DNA of 64,000 nt from Chthoniobacteraceae bacterium (GTDB taxonomy: Bacteria; Verrucomicrobiota; Verrucomicrobiia; Chthoniobacterales; Chthoniobacteraceae). The notes beneath the pieces are model-generated. The model had not been told where the DNA came from. It saw only the letters and a program-made list of their open reading frames with translations, and ran no database searches. Position 1 is the first letter of the stretch. Each line of letters opens with the position of its first letter. Location: assembly GCA_947449735.1 (NCBI GenBank), contig CANFTB010000025.1, forward strand, positions 1 through 64,000, in the 5' to 3' direction. Shown piece by piece: positions 44,401 through 53,135 of the stretch. The position numbers were made by a program, and so were the translations under genes.

Positions 44401-44681
44401 TTTCCGCATCCCAAGCGGCCTTGGATGCCGGTTCCACGCGCCTCCGCGCGGTGGTCATGACCGCTCTCGCGATGATGATCGGCATGGTTCCGATGGCCTT
44501 CGGCATGGGTGAGGGCGGCGAACAGAACGCCCCACTGGCCCGGGCAGTCATCGGCGGCCTTTGCCTCGCAACCGTCGCCACATTGTTTTTTGTTCCAGCC
44601 GTGTACGCATTGCTCCACCGTAAGCACGTTGCCGGAGGAAACTCCCACACCCCGCTCCCCGTGCCGGCAGCCGCACTCTGA
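41478..44681 (+). CDS. RND multidrug efflux pump (HAE1/AcrB type)
   Basis: A 1067-residue pump with twelve predicted transmembrane helices and two large periplasmic loops. Helix 1 is followed by TPTDIFPSINIPVVSVIWQY, the porter region includes DIEHVESNSYNGVGIIKVF, and helix 4 carries the proton-relay pair in AVGILVDDATVEIENVHRQM (Asp-Asp). The C-terminal half repeats the fold (ATANSVLVISFARERFNEG). It extrudes drugs or lipids from the inner membrane. No adaptor or outer-membrane channel is next to it; an RND-type adaptor is found 26 kb away at 14510. Confidence 0.92.
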   Translation: MWIVRLALRRPYTFVVAALALLLLTPFVLLRTPTDIFPSINIPVVSVIWQYAGLNAQEIEQRIIYVHERSLSATVNDIEHVESNSYNGVGIIKVFLRDGASVDGAVAQITAVAQTVTRLMPPGQMPPLVIRYSASTVPVLQYSLTSETLSEGEIYDTTLNQIRTALATVQGAQIPWPYGGKTRLVSVDLDLTALKARGMTPQDVVNAVSSQNLIMPSGTAKVGGTEYDVEVNVSPKVLEELNELPVKTLDNTTIRLKEVAQARDGSQPQQNIVRHNGTRGVLLTIMKSGLSSTLQVVENIKAQMPKALSTVTSEIVVKEFSDQSKFVRAAIEGVLHEGVIAASLTALMILLFIGSWRSTVIIAVSIPLAVLTAIAVLSALGETINLMTLGGLALAVGILVDDATVEIENVHRQMAMGKDLTTAILDGAEEIALPALVSTLCICIVFVPMFFLSGVARFLFVPLAEAVVFAMLASYVLSRTLIPTMVQWFYKNTSYAGHGGGELPRGIMRPFALFQRAFESGFASFRHAYLRVLSACLQRRGVFTIVFLLLCSASVTMLPVLGRDFFPAVDSGQIRLHLRARSGTRIEETAQLVEKVGNAIRKIIPPKDLEGILDNIGIPNSGISLSYSNNGLLGTGDSDILITLKHGHAPTATYERAIRHQLAREFPGTLFYFLPADIVSQTLNFGLPAPFDIQIRGRDQTGNRLIAAKIADRIRSIPGMVDIRIQQPADLPRLQININRERAALMNLSERDVANSVLLSLSGSAQMQPVFWLNPKIGVQYLVNFRASDDAMGSLEALGGIPVTRNTAGEADGQLLSNLATIGRSQGPPLITHYNILPVIDIFAGVAGRDLGAVLSELQPVLDEFRKDLPRGSFIEMRGQAETMRTSFTALGMGLAAAVLLIYLLLVVNFQSWLDPFIIIMALPGAAAGFVWALHLTQTPLSVPALMGAIMSLGVATANSVLVISFARERFNEGLSASQAALDAGSTRLRAVVMTALAMMIGMVPMAFGMGEGGEQNAPLARAVIGGLCLATVATLFFVPAVYALLHRKHVAGGNSHTPLPVPAAAL

Positions 44682-44704
44682 ATCCCAATACGCGCCCTAA
44701 TTTT

Positions 44705-46135
44705 ATGAAAACCTCTACCGCTCCAAAAGTTGGAATGATCAGCCTGGGCTGCGCTAAGAACCTGGTCGACGCGGAAATCATGCTTGGAAGCGTCCTTAAG
44801 GAAGGCATGGAGATCACCTCGGACGCGGACGCCGCCGACGTCCTCATCGTCAATACATGCGCCTTCATCGACTCGGCGAAGGAAGAGTCCATCGAGGCCA
44901 TTCTCGAATCTCACGAGCAGCGCGGCATGAAGAAACGCGCGGGCCAGAGACTGATCGTGACCGGCTGCATGTCCCAGCGTTTCTCCAAGGAGCTCGCCGG
45001 CGATCTTTCGGAAGTCGACGCCTTTCTCGGCCTCGACCAAGTCGCTGACACGGGCAAGATCGTCCGCCAGGTGCTGGACCGTCCCCTGAGCCCCGCGCTG
45101 CGTGCCGCCGCAAAAAAGGCGACCGTCCTGACGGACGAAGCCTGGGAGCCGCTCAATCTTGTGACGAGGAAGCCTGTCTACATTCCGGACTGGGACACGC
45201 CAAGGGTCAGGCTCACGCCGAAACACACCGCTTTCACCAAGATCGCCGAGGGCTGCAATCATCCGTGCTCCTTTTGCGTGATCCCGCAAATGCGCGGCCG
45301 CCACCGCTCGAGAAGCATCGCCTCGGTGGTCGCTGAGGTCCGCCAGCTGGTTTCAGAAGGGGTCAAGGAGATCAACCTAATCTCCCAAGACACCACCTAT
45401 TACGGAATGGACTTGTGGGAACAGAAGGCCGGCCCACGCCAGCCGGTGGATTCATCGCGCGGCCCGACGCTCTCGACCCTTCTGCGCGAACTCAACGCCA
45501 TCCAGGGCGACTTCTGGATCCGCCTGCTCTACACCCACCCCGCTCATTGGAGCGATGAACTGATCGAAGCCATCGCCCAGTGTGAAAAAGTGTGCCGCTA
45601 CATCGACATGCCCCTGCAACACATCCATCCCCGGATGCTCAAGCTCATGCAGCGCGAAACCAGTAGCGAGCACATCGAGGACCTCATCGCCAGGATCCGC
45701 GCAGGCATCCCGGGGATCTCGATCAGAACCACCTTCATCGTGGGGTTCCCCGGGGAGACAGACGAGGAGTTCGAGTACCTGCTCGACTTCATCAAACGCA
45801 CTAGGTTTGAACGCCTTGGCGTGTTCACCTACTCGCAGGAGGAAGGCTCGAAGGCTGCCAAGATGGAGGATCATCTCCCAGCCAAGACAAAGCAGGCCCG
45901 CTACCGGAAGGCCATGAAACTGCAGCAACGGATTGCCGGGGAGATTTCCAAACAACAGATCGGCCGCACCCTGCGCGCCCTTGTGGACCAACCCAACACC
46001 GCCCGCGCCCATGCAGACGCTCCGGACATCGACGGCCGGATCCACCTCAGCTCGCCCGCTTCCGTTGGGGAGTTCATTGAGGTGCGCATCACCGGAACCC
46101 AGGTGTACGACTTGATTGGAGAGCCTGTAGGCTAA
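44705..46135 (+). CDS. rimO: Ribosomal protein S12 methylthiotransferase RimO
   Basis: Encodes 476 residues. The N-terminal UPF0004 domain has GMISLGCAKNLVDAEIMLG, NTCAFID and GCMSQR with the three Cys of an auxiliary 4Fe-4S cluster; the radical SAM domain has CNHPCSFCVIPQMRGRHRSR; the C-terminal TRAM domain starts near residue 400. The AKNLVD and GRHRSR signatures separate RimO from MiaB. It adds a methylthio group to Asp of S12 near the decoding centre. It starts 23 bases after the RND gene, probably by chance. Confidence 0.94.
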   Translation: MKTSTAPKVGMISLGCAKNLVDAEIMLGSVLKEGMEITSDADAADVLIVNTCAFIDSAKEESIEAILESHEQRGMKKRAGQRLIVTGCMSQRFSKELAGDLSEVDAFLGLDQVADTGKIVRQVLDRPLSPALRAAAKKATVLTDEAWEPLNLVTRKPVYIPDWDTPRVRLTPKHTAFTKIAEGCNHPCSFCVIPQMRGRHRSRSIASVVAEVRQLVSEGVKEINLISQDTTYYGMDLWEQKAGPRQPVDSSRGPTLSTLLRELNAIQGDFWIRLLYTHPAHWSDELIEAIAQCEKVCRYIDMPLQHIHPRMLKLMQRETSSEHIEDLIARIRAGIPGISIRTTFIVGFPGETDEEFEYLLDFIKRTRFERLGVFTYSQEEGSKAAKMEDHLPAKTKQARYRKAMKLQQRIAGEISKQQIGRTLRALVDQPNTARAHADAPDIDGRIHLSSPASVGEFIEVRITGTQVYDLIGEPVG

Positions 46136-46195
46136 GGCAGGCCCACTTTCAAACCGTCGATCCAAACCGTCAGGTATTGCCCTTCGCAGCGGGGC

Positions 46196-47779
46196 TCACC
46201 GCGGCACACGCGACTCCCGTCTTACGTATTTCTCGATGTGGAAATGCGCAAAACCCACGTCCACGCGTCTTTTTGATTCCAGACGCAGTCCCGCAGGACA
46301 CATCTGCCCTTCCAGCGGATTCACAAAAACAAGCCTCCCACCGGGGCGCAGCAAGCGGTCCGCGGCGTCGAACAAGCCGCGCACCATCTCCTGCAAGTCC
46401 CGCACCGGAACACGCTTTCCAAGCGGAGGATTGGTGATGATCAGCGAGAGATCCCCCAAGCCCTTCACCGTCCCCGCATCCCGGAAGTCACAGTTGGCGA
46501 AGACCAATCGAGCAGGACCAGCCGGGGCAGCAGCCTTCACGTTTGCCTCCGCTATCAAGACGGCGGACGCACTCAGATCCGTTCCAAAAACAGCTTCAAC
46601 GCCTCCCAAACGCACGCATTCGGCCAGCTCCAAACCCGATCCGCAAAACGGATCCCAGATTCGTTCAGCAACCTTGACCCCGACATCCGCAACCCTCGCA
46701 AGGGCGGCCGCTAAAGGCGGATGGGAAGCCGCCGGCACATCCCCCTGCCGGTAGGCAAACCTGGGGTCCGGGCGTAGTCTTGGAGTCAACTCAACACTGA
46801 TGCCTCGCGCAGACTCCCAGACGCGCACCTCCCAAAGCGCCGCACGCGAGTCGTTCAACAAACTCGGACAGGTCCGGAACACCTCCTCCGTCACCTCCCG
46901 CACCAGAGACTCGTTTGCCCTTCGAGACGCAAACTCCAGCCGGTACCTCACCGGCCCATCGGTGAAGCCTTCAAAGACCGCCCGCGCAGCGCTGCCGGAT
47001 ACGAATCCCGCCAACTGCTTTGGCTCCAGAGGAGCCCCCGCGCGTGGAAGCGGGGGAAGCTTTCCGAGTACAAAGCCGACGGAGCTGAAGCAACGCAGCG
47101 CATAGAGTTGACCGAGGCTGAACGGCTTCAAGGGCCTAAGCTCGATCCAGCCGGCACCGGAGTGCACCACTTCGAAGACACCCTGAAGTGCGCGAGTTTG
47201 GGAAAGCTCGTCAAGCAGCAGGGACTCCAGCCCTGAGCGACACTCCAGAAAAACGAGGACGCCAGCGATCCGATCGAGCACGCGATCCATAGAAACACCC
47301 CCAGCATCGTGTTTTCGAGCGACATTCGCGCGGACCTTTTGCACCACCCGGGACCACTCGCCCGAGCCTTCCTCCTCGCCGGCTTTCAAAGTCTCACTTC
47401 CACCGATCCGCTCCAAAGACTGAAGAGCAAAGCGCTTCTCCCTCTCCCCAACAGCGCCGGAAGCCAGATCCAAAAGCTGCCTCTCATCGGCTTCGTCAGC
47501 CCCCAACTTGGGAAGCGCCACCATCGCATACCGCCTGATTTTTTCGGAAGGATCAGCCAGCAGCCCCCTCAGCCATTCTCGGGCCTGCCGCTTTTGCGAC
47601 TCGGTACCCTTTTCTGAAAATACCACCCCTACCGCCCTCACCACAGAGACTTTCTGCACCCTTTCCAACGGGGCCCCGGCATTGAAGAGGGGAACCTCCA
47701 GTGTCCACAAAGCCTCGCAGCTCATGTCGCGCAGTCTGCGATAGTGTTCCTTAACAAGGTCGGGAGAGTTTTTTTTCAT
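46196..47779 (-). CDS. HEAT-repeat + THUMP-like RNA methylase (UPF0020/RlmL-like)
   Basis: About 527 residues from the ATG at 47779. The N-terminal 165 residues look like HEAT/armadillo helical repeats (VRAVGVVFSEKG, IRRYAMVALPKLG, REKRFALQSLERIG). The middle resembles a THUMP-like region, and the C-terminal 200 residues are a SAM methyltransferase of the Trm14/RlmL group with DPFCGSGLELAEC (motif I), FGTDLSASAVLIAEANVKAA and the catalytic IITNPPLGKRV (NPPLG). It probably makes m2G in rRNA or tRNA; the target is unknown. HEAT repeats on this enzyme class are unusual. It converges on rimO. Confidence 0.8.
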   Translation of the reverse strand: MKKNSPDLVKEHYRRLRDMSCEALWTLEVPLFNAGAPLERVQKVSVVRAVGVVFSEKGTESQKRQAREWLRGLLADPSEKIRRYAMVALPKLGADEADERQLLDLASGAVGEREKRFALQSLERIGGSETLKAGEEEGSGEWSRVVQKVRANVARKHDAGGVSMDRVLDRIAGVLVFLECRSGLESLLLDELSQTRALQGVFEVVHSGAGWIELRPLKPFSLGQLYALRCFSSVGFVLGKLPPLPRAGAPLEPKQLAGFVSGSAARAVFEGFTDGPVRYRLEFASRRANESLVREVTEEVFRTCPSLLNDSRAALWEVRVWESARGISVELTPRLRPDPRFAYRQGDVPAASHPPLAAALARVADVGVKVAERIWDPFCGSGLELAECVRLGGVEAVFGTDLSASAVLIAEANVKAAAPAGPARLVFANCDFRDAGTVKGLGDLSLIITNPPLGKRVPVRDLQEMVRGLFDAADRLLRPGGRLVFVNPLEGQMCPAGLRLESKRRVDVGFAHFHIEKYVRRESRVPR

Positions 47780-47933
47780 AAGGATGTCGCCTTGCTCCCG
47801 GAAACGGACAACCAAGCGGAATAAACCAGAAACCTAACGCCTTTCGGACTGCGATGTGTATTTAATTCCGATCCGCGGGCGGCACTGCTTTTTTCCTAGC
47901 CAGCTTTGAGCACGAACCGCCACGCTTTGAACC

Positions 47934-48593
47934 ATGCATTCCATTCTTGTCGCCCCATCAGTTTTGGCCTGCGACTTCGGCCGCCTCCATGATGAAATTC
48001 ACCGCGCCGAGCAAGCCGGAGCGGACTGGCTGCATCTCGATGTCATGGACGGACACTTCGTCGACAACATCTCGTTCGGACCGGCCTTTGTCGATGCAGC
48101 AGCCTCTGCCGCAACCGTTCCAGTCGACACGCACCTGATGATTTCACGGCCGGACCACTACCTGCCCCGTTTTCTTAAAAACTCCCACAACATCACCATT
48201 CATGTGGAGTCGGATTGCGACGTGGCCAGCGTGCTCAAATCCATTCGGAGCGCGGGCAGAACCTGCGGACTTTCACTGAGACCGGGAACGCCTTTTTCCG
48301 CGGTGGAGCCGTACTTGAACGCGATAGACCTCCTGCTGGTCATGACCGTCGAACCGGGATTTGGCGGTCAGGCTTTTCAGCCTGCTATGCTTGAAAAAGT
48401 TTCAGCAGGAGCGGAATACCGGAAAAAACACGGACTTGGCTTCCGGATCGAAGTGGACGGCGGAATCATTGCGGCCACAGCACGCGACTGCATTGCGGCG
48501 GGAGCGGACACTCTTGTCGCCGGAACTTCGGTGTTCCGGGCTCCGGATATGAGCGCTGCAATACAGCAGATCAGACAGCCATCCGGGCGGTAA
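47934..48593 (+). CDS. rpe: Ribulose-phosphate 3-epimerase
   Basis: Encodes 219 residues of the TIM-barrel epimerase family. Signatures: APSVLACDFGRLHDE, WLHLDVMDGHFV with metal-binding His and Asp, DTHLMI with the second metal His, and MTVEPGFGGQAF with the phosphate-binding loop, then IEVDGGI. It interconverts ribulose 5-phosphate and xylulose 5-phosphate in the pentose phosphate pathway. Divergent from the HEAT-methylase gene, with a short A/T-rich spacer where promoters are likely. Confidence 0.95.
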   Translation: MHSILVAPSVLACDFGRLHDEIHRAEQAGADWLHLDVMDGHFVDNISFGPAFVDAAASAATVPVDTHLMISRPDHYLPRFLKNSHNITIHVESDCDVASVLKSIRSAGRTCGLSLRPGTPFSAVEPYLNAIDLLLVMTVEPGFGGQAFQPAMLEKVSAGAEYRKKHGLGFRIEVDGGIIAATARDCIAAGADTLVAGTSVFRAPDMSAAIQQIRQPSGR

Positions 48594-48619
48594 ACACGGC
48601 GCCCCGCACCACATTCAGC

Positions 48620-49390
48620 CTAAGGCGGTTCTGCAATGGGACGCACCCTCCGGCGGGGCTCCTGGCTCGTCGGCTGCCCGTTGGGGGGCGCCGCCGGTGT
48701 TGGCACGACGGCCTGAGAGGCACCAGGCCGCGGAACTGTTCCTGTCGCCATTCCGGGGCGCGGAATCGTGGTAGCTTTCGGAGGAGTTCTCACCGCAGAC
48801 GTCGGAGACCTCGCCCCCGGCTGGGTGGGACTTGCAGGACTCGCACTGGCCGCCACAGCAGCTTGGTCAAACTCCACTCTCCCGGTCTCAGAACCCTTGC
48901 GAAGGACGACAACCGATTTCGCGGCTACCGCAGCCTCTTCCACCGAAACTACGGAAATGCCCTCATCGCTTGGACGATCTCCAACCAAGACCAGGCGCGT
49001 CGCCATATCACGAGACCTCACAAAGACGTTGTATGTCTCCTGTCCGTCCTTGTTTTTCTGCTTTGAAATACCAGTCACCACAAAGTTTGTGGCGAAATTT
49101 TCAACAGGAGCCGCTGGCTCGGGAGGAGCGCTCGCTATGGCAAATGGCGACTTGGACACCAAGCCGGAATACCGCTCCGCTGGAAAGGCTTTTGGAATGG
49201 CTTGAGAAGCGCCGGAGTCGGGACCCGCCGGCTTGCCCTGAGCTGCCTCCCCAATCAGACCAGGCGAGGGTTGCCCACTGGGGGACGCTTGTGAAGGCAC
49301 CGGAGAATCCTGCGCAACGCAATCCGCCACCCCGGCGAACATCGTCAGGAGGAAAAAAGCGCTCAAAGGACGGTGCAGCGAGGCTCTCAT
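48620..49390 (-). CDS. Secreted accessory protein of the type II secretion cluster
   Basis: About 256 residues from the ATG at 49390, whose A is the last base of the TGA of the upstream gene, so the start is translationally coupled. A signal peptide (LSAFFLLTMFAGVADCVAQ) is followed by a Pro/Ser/Ala-rich region, a compact core (ENFATNFVVTGISKQKNKDGQ, YNVFVRSRDMATRLVLVGDRP) resembling a GspC/PilP-type beta domain, and a long Pro-rich tail. It is the last gene of the cluster and could bind the secretin or peptidoglycan in the periplasm. No family name can be given with confidence. Confidence 0.55.
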   Translation of the reverse strand: MRASLHRPLSAFFLLTMFAGVADCVAQDSPVPSQASPSGQPSPGLIGEAAQGKPAGPDSGASQAIPKAFPAERYSGLVSKSPFAIASAPPEPAAPVENFATNFVVTGISKQKNKDGQETYNVFVRSRDMATRLVLVGDRPSDEGISVVSVEEAAVAAKSVVVLRKGSETGRVEFDQAAVAASASPASPTQPGARSPTSAVRTPPKATTIPRPGMATGTVPRPGASQAVVPTPAAPPNGQPTSQEPRRRVRPIAEPP

Positions 49391-49920
49391 CAGCGTGGGG
49401 CGAACCATTTCGCGACAGTGAAGTCGCATTGCATTTGAGTGGCATCCGCCGCATCCACACGGAGACGCGCCTGTTGAACGACGATGAAGCGCTCGGGGGC
49501 CTGCAGATCAGTGAGAAAGGCACACAAACTCTTCCAATTGCCCTTGAGCTCAAACTGCACAGGCACGGCGACAACACCCGCTTCATTTCGCGACGACACG
49601 AGTTGCTGTTTGGAAAGTGTCAGTCCGTTCTTCGCTGCACTCTCCTTTAAAAAGTTGAGAAGCGTTCCACCTTCGGCATCACTGGCGAGCTTGGGCTGAG
49701 CTTTTTGCAGCCACTGCGCCCTTTCCTCCCAAAAGCCAAAATCCTTCTGTAGTTGCCGTAAGCCCTCAAGAGTCGTGCTTTTCTGAGAAGCATCCAGAAC
49801 AAGCTGCGCACGTGTCGTTGAAAAGTACTTGAAAACAACGAGATTCAAAAGCACCACGGCCATCACCGCCACAATGCCGACCAACCGGGCTTCACTCTTT
49901 GAGAGCTGGTTTAGTTTCAT
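49390..49920 (-). CDS. GspM/PilO-like inner-membrane assembly protein
   Basis: Encodes 176 residues with one N-terminal transmembrane segment (LVGIVAVMAVVLLNLVVFKYF), a coiled-coil stretch (VLDASQKSTTLEGLRQLQKD) and a C-terminal ferredoxin-like domain (VPVQFELKGNWKSLCAFLTDLQ). This is the topology of GspM and PilO, which pair with GspL/PilN in the inner membrane. The gene overlaps the GspL-like gene by four bases. Confidence 0.7.
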   Translation of the reverse strand: MKLNQLSKSEARLVGIVAVMAVVLLNLVVFKYFSTTRAQLVLDASQKSTTLEGLRQLQKDFGFWEERAQWLQKAQPKLASDAEGGTLLNFLKESAAKNGLTLSKQQLVSSRNEAGVVAVPVQFELKGNWKSLCAFLTDLQAPERFIVVQQARLRVDAADATQMQCDFTVAKWFAPR

Positions 49921-51155
49921 CGCTGCGCAAGAGTGCTGTCCACCTTCCCACTCACGCGAAACTGCGCGCGCTCGTTGGGAAGGATGTTGGGGTTGGGCGA
50001 TTCAATCCGGTAGCCGCTAAGCTCCGGCTCCGTTTTCAAACGCCTCACATAATTGATCGCCTCATCCACATTCGCTGCCTCGGCGGCAAACGCAAATTCC
50101 TTCGGGTTTAGCTGGAACTCCGTAATGCGGATATCAGCGCCGCCCACGGCCTTGGTCGCCTGATGCAACAACTCCACCAGGTACCGGGAAGGATCCACGG
50201 CGGCCTCGAGGGAACGCCAGCGGGTCTGACGCGACTTGAAAAGCTCCACTTGTGGCTGCAGCTCTGCAATCTGGGCGGTGACTTTCCTAAGCTGCGCCTT
50301 CTGATACGCCAACCAGGAAAACCCGAGCGCCAGCAGCGCCATGTACACCATCGCAATCATCTGAAGCCGTTCTACAAAGCGCGCCTTCTGCGAAATCTCC
50401 ATCCGTTCCGCAGCCCAGGCGGGCGGCAGCCAGTTGCCCGCAAGTTTGTCGTCTAAAACGGAGGGCAGCTCCTCTACAATCATCTCAGGAAGCGCCTCCC
50501 GCACCACCCCCCGCCACTGGCTAGAACCCACGAAAATCTTGCTTACCGGCCGGCTCAAAGACCCGGACAGCTCGGCTCCCAAACGCGCTCTCGTGATTTC
50601 AGCTGGGGAGGGGAGGTCGTTCTCGAGTCCCACCGCCTCCAGCCAGGCCAACTTCCCATCCATAGCCACTAGCAGAAACGCCATGCCCCCCTCCATCCAG
50701 AGAGCCATCACCTCGCCTTCGCCTGAAAGACTGCGGGCCAACTGCACCGCATATACCCCCACCGCAGAGGGGCCGAAACCACCCAACCGAAGGGGGTCTC
50801 CAATCGCTTTCAACTCCGCCAATGCCACGGTGACCGCAAGAACCGTGACCGACTCTTCCGAACCGCCAAGCTCCTCAATATCAAAAACAAAGTCTTCTGC
50901 GTTGTAAGGCAGGAGCTTCTCGAGTTGAAGCTGCGCCATCGCCACCAACTCGTCTCTGGGCGCCGGAGGGAGCGTCAAACGCTCCGTGACAATCGCCGAC
51001 GAGGGCACCAAAAGCTCCGCACTCACCCCGGCAGGCAACGCCTCGCACAGTTCAAAGATTGAAGAGGCATATCGCGGCGCGCCTTCCACCACAGCCTGCC
51101 ACCCTTGTGGTGCTGGGACTATTCGAGCTGTTTTTGCGCCGACTCGGGGTTTCAT
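49917..51155 (-). CDS. gspL: GspL/PilM-PilN-like fusion protein
   Basis: About 412 residues from the ATG at 51155, which overlaps the GspK stop by four bases. The N-terminal actin-like (PilM/GspL cytosolic) domain runs to about 260, with LPYNAEDFVFDIEELGG and the AVGVYAVQL region; a transmembrane segment (MIAMVYMALLALGFSWLAY) and a coiled coil plus periplasmic ferredoxin-like domain (IRITEFQLNPKEFAF) follow. The order cytosolic actin-like domain, single helix, periplasmic domain is that of GspL; PilM and PilN are separate in type IV pili. Confidence 0.75.
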   Translation of the reverse strand: MKPRVGAKTARIVPAPQGWQAVVEGAPRYASSIFELCEALPAGVSAELLVPSSAIVTERLTLPPAPRDELVAMAQLQLEKLLPYNAEDFVFDIEELGGSEESVTVLAVTVALAELKAIGDPLRLGGFGPSAVGVYAVQLARSLSGEGEVMALWMEGGMAFLLVAMDGKLAWLEAVGLENDLPSPAEITRARLGAELSGSLSRPVSKIFVGSSQWRGVVREALPEMIVEELPSVLDDKLAGNWLPPAWAAERMEISQKARFVERLQMIAMVYMALLALGFSWLAYQKAQLRKVTAQIAELQPQVELFKSRQTRWRSLEAAVDPSRYLVELLHQATKAVGGADIRITEFQLNPKEFAFAAEAANVDEAINYVRRLKTEPELSGYRIESPNPNILPNERAQFRVSGKVDSTLAQR

Positions 51156-52087
51156 TCGATCCAAGAACGTATCTGCGGGGTACCAGTGCCTTTTCGTACA
51201 ACCACCTGCACTTGTCGAACGACTTTTCCAGAATAACCTTCCGCCCGGATGCGGATGGTCTGGTCGCCGACCGTCACAAGTGGCGCCAAACGCTCCCAAC
51301 GCTTGAGGTCAAAACCAAGAGCCTGACGCACTTGGTCGGCTCCCGTAAACTTTGGATCGTCCTCGGTGTGCAAGATCTGGTCATTTCCCGCCCGGACCTG
51401 CAGCCACCGCTGCACCTGCCCCTCGCCCAAGCCGGGCAAAAGCCGCAAAAGCTCCTCGGGAACCTCCAAAAGGTCAAACGGCCCGGTGCTTTCCAGCGTC
51501 ACTAACTCCTCCCACCCCGTGTAAGCGAGCAAAGGCTCCATGCCCGGAATCCGACGCAACTCATCAAGACTCTGAATCATCCGGTTGGCCGGATGGTAGT
51601 CCTTGTTGTCCTCCTGACCGTTGGGACGAGCAATGTTATCGGCATCCACATAATCCATCAAGCAATCCACCAACCGGTCACGGTCGAGGGGATTCACGCC
51701 AATCACCAACTCGAGCCACTGTTTGAAAACAGCCATGCGCCCGTGGTCGTTTCCACTGAGGATCCACGCCAAATTGAGACGTCCCCCCTCGCTTTCAATC
51801 GTCACCCGATAACCCACTCCGGGGGCAACTTCCGCCTGCAGAAGCGAACTGTAACGGTCTACCTTGGGGTTCAGTGCCACCGCCACACCGGAATGCGCCA
51901 TCGCCAAAGCCTCCACGTCCCGGGTCTCTTCCCCATGCAGTTGTAAACGCTGCTGCAGCCAGAAAAACCAGCTCGCCACCGCCATGGTAAGGACAATCAC
52001 AGCCCAAAACACGGCAAGCAAAGCCGACCCTCCATTCCGATGGGAGCCCTTCACCATTTTAGCGACTGAAATCCGTTTCGATTTCAT
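51152..52087 (-). CDS. gspK: Minor pseudopilin GspK
   Basis: Encodes 311 residues. The N-terminal segment GSALLAVFWAVIVLTMAVASWFFWLQ is the prepilin-like hydrophobic helix with Gly-Ser at the cleavage point and no Glu5, as is usual for GspK. The large alpha domain contains NDYADADN-like segment (MDYVDADNIARP) and HPANRMIQSLDELRRIPGM with a C-terminal ferredoxin-like half. GspK caps the pseudopilus tip. Overlaps both neighbours (four bases each). Confidence 0.85.
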   Translation of the reverse strand: MKSKRISVAKMVKGSHRNGGSALLAVFWAVIVLTMAVASWFFWLQQRLQLHGEETRDVEALAMAHSGVAVALNPKVDRYSSLLQAEVAPGVGYRVTIESEGGRLNLAWILSGNDHGRMAVFKQWLELVIGVNPLDRDRLVDCLMDYVDADNIARPNGQEDNKDYHPANRMIQSLDELRRIPGMEPLLAYTGWEELVTLESTGPFDLLEVPEELLRLLPGLGEGQVQRWLQVRAGNDQILHTEDDPKFTGADQVRQALGFDLKRWERLAPLVTVGDQTIRIRAEGYSGKVVRQVQVVVRKGTGTPQIRSWIE

Positions 52088-52722
52088 TGGACGCGCGCGG
52101 AGGGAACCGGAAGAACGACTTCGAAAGGCTCATCTGTTGGGCGCCTCCAAACCTTCATCCTTACCAAAACGGGCCTGGAGTTCTGGTCATCCCACTTCTC
52201 AATCCATGCCCCCATGGAAGGCTGCCAGTAACGGAACTCTAGTGCCGCTATATCGGCGAGAAGCGGGATCCATTCATAGTTCCTGTCGGGCTCGCTCACC
52301 AAGCGCCGCCGGACTCCTAGGTCCTGCAGCCGCGACGTGGAACTTTTCGGCTGTAGGGTGAGCGTCATGGCGTAATCATCCTCCGGGGCCGCTGAAGTTA
52401 GGACAGACATGCCGGGCCGCGCCACCCACTGCAGCTCGTCCGCGGGAGACATTCCGTACACATGAGGAATACCACGCAGGACATCGTTCTGCCTGAGCGG
52501 AAGGCTAACGAGTACTCCCTTCACATAGCGGACCAGCCCCTCCATCGCCACAGCCTCCAACTGACTGTCTCTGGAGATCTGAAGGGCCATCAACTGAGTC
52601 CCCACCAGCCTGTACATGGTCATCAGCAGGAGGCCCAAAACCCCAACCCCAACCATGATTTCCAACAAGGTGAATGCCGCCCGAGGCACATTGGCACCTC
52701 TATCCGGCCGCTGGATACGCAT
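52084..52722 (-). CDS. Minor pseudopilin GspJ-like
   Basis: Encodes 212 residues. A prepilin signal is present as PRAAFTLLEIMVGVGVLGLLL, with Glu5 conserved, but the residue before the mature Phe is Ala rather than Gly, which is uncommon. The body is a minor pseudopilin beta fold of the GspJ type, with YRLVGTQLMALQISRDSQ and a late FRYWQPSMGAWIE. It overlaps GspK by four bases and is overlapped by the GspI-like gene by 23 bases. Confidence 0.75.
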   Translation of the reverse strand: MRIQRPDRGANVPRAAFTLLEIMVGVGVLGLLLMTMYRLVGTQLMALQISRDSQLEAVAMEGLVRYVKGVLVSLPLRQNDVLRGIPHVYGMSPADELQWVARPGMSVLTSAAPEDDYAMTLTLQPKSSTSRLQDLGVRRRLVSEPDRNYEWIPLLADIAALEFRYWQPSMGAWIEKWDDQNSRPVLVRMKVWRRPTDEPFEVVLPVPSARVQ

Positions 52723-53131
52723 AAAATTTTAACTCTTTGGTAGCCCGTGTGTTTCCTGCCCCCGGCCAGCTCACCTCCAGCGTGACCTCGTACAGGCCAT
52801 CCACAATCTTTTTGTTCTGATCCACCAACTCCAGCGGCACCACCCCCTGCCTGAGACGCATCCCCGTAAACTCGCCCTTTAACTCTACAGTCGTGCTGTC
52901 CGCGTACGGTTGGGCTCCGGCCTCCAATTCACGCATCCGGTTCAAAAGCGCCCGACGGGCCCGTCCGTCCTCACGCTGCAGCACTCCGGCCTGCAGGCCC
53001 GCCTCGATGGACCTCGCTAGCGCCAGCACTGCCATTCCAAAAATAGCTGTGGCAATCATTGCCTCGAGCAGTATGAACCCGCCCAAGTTCCGAAACAGCC
53101 TGCCTTTGAACAAAGGAAGTCTCATATTCAT
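52700..53131 (-). CDS. Minor pseudopilin GspI-like
   Basis: Encodes 143 residues. The prepilin motif is GGFILLEAMIATAIFGMAVL with a canonical Gly at -1 and Glu5. The rest is short, with RRALLNRMRELEAG and LYEVTLEVSWPG, in keeping with GspI (a minor pseudopilin at the tip complex). It starts five bases after the GspH-like gene. Confidence 0.75.
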   Translation of the reverse strand: MNMRLPLFKGRLFRNLGGFILLEAMIATAIFGMAVLALARSIEAGLQAGVLQREDGRARRALLNRMRELEAGAQPYADSTTVELKGEFTGMRLRQGVVPLELVDQNKKIVDGLYEVTLEVSWPGAGNTRATKELKFYAYPAAG

Positions 53132-53135
53132 CCGC

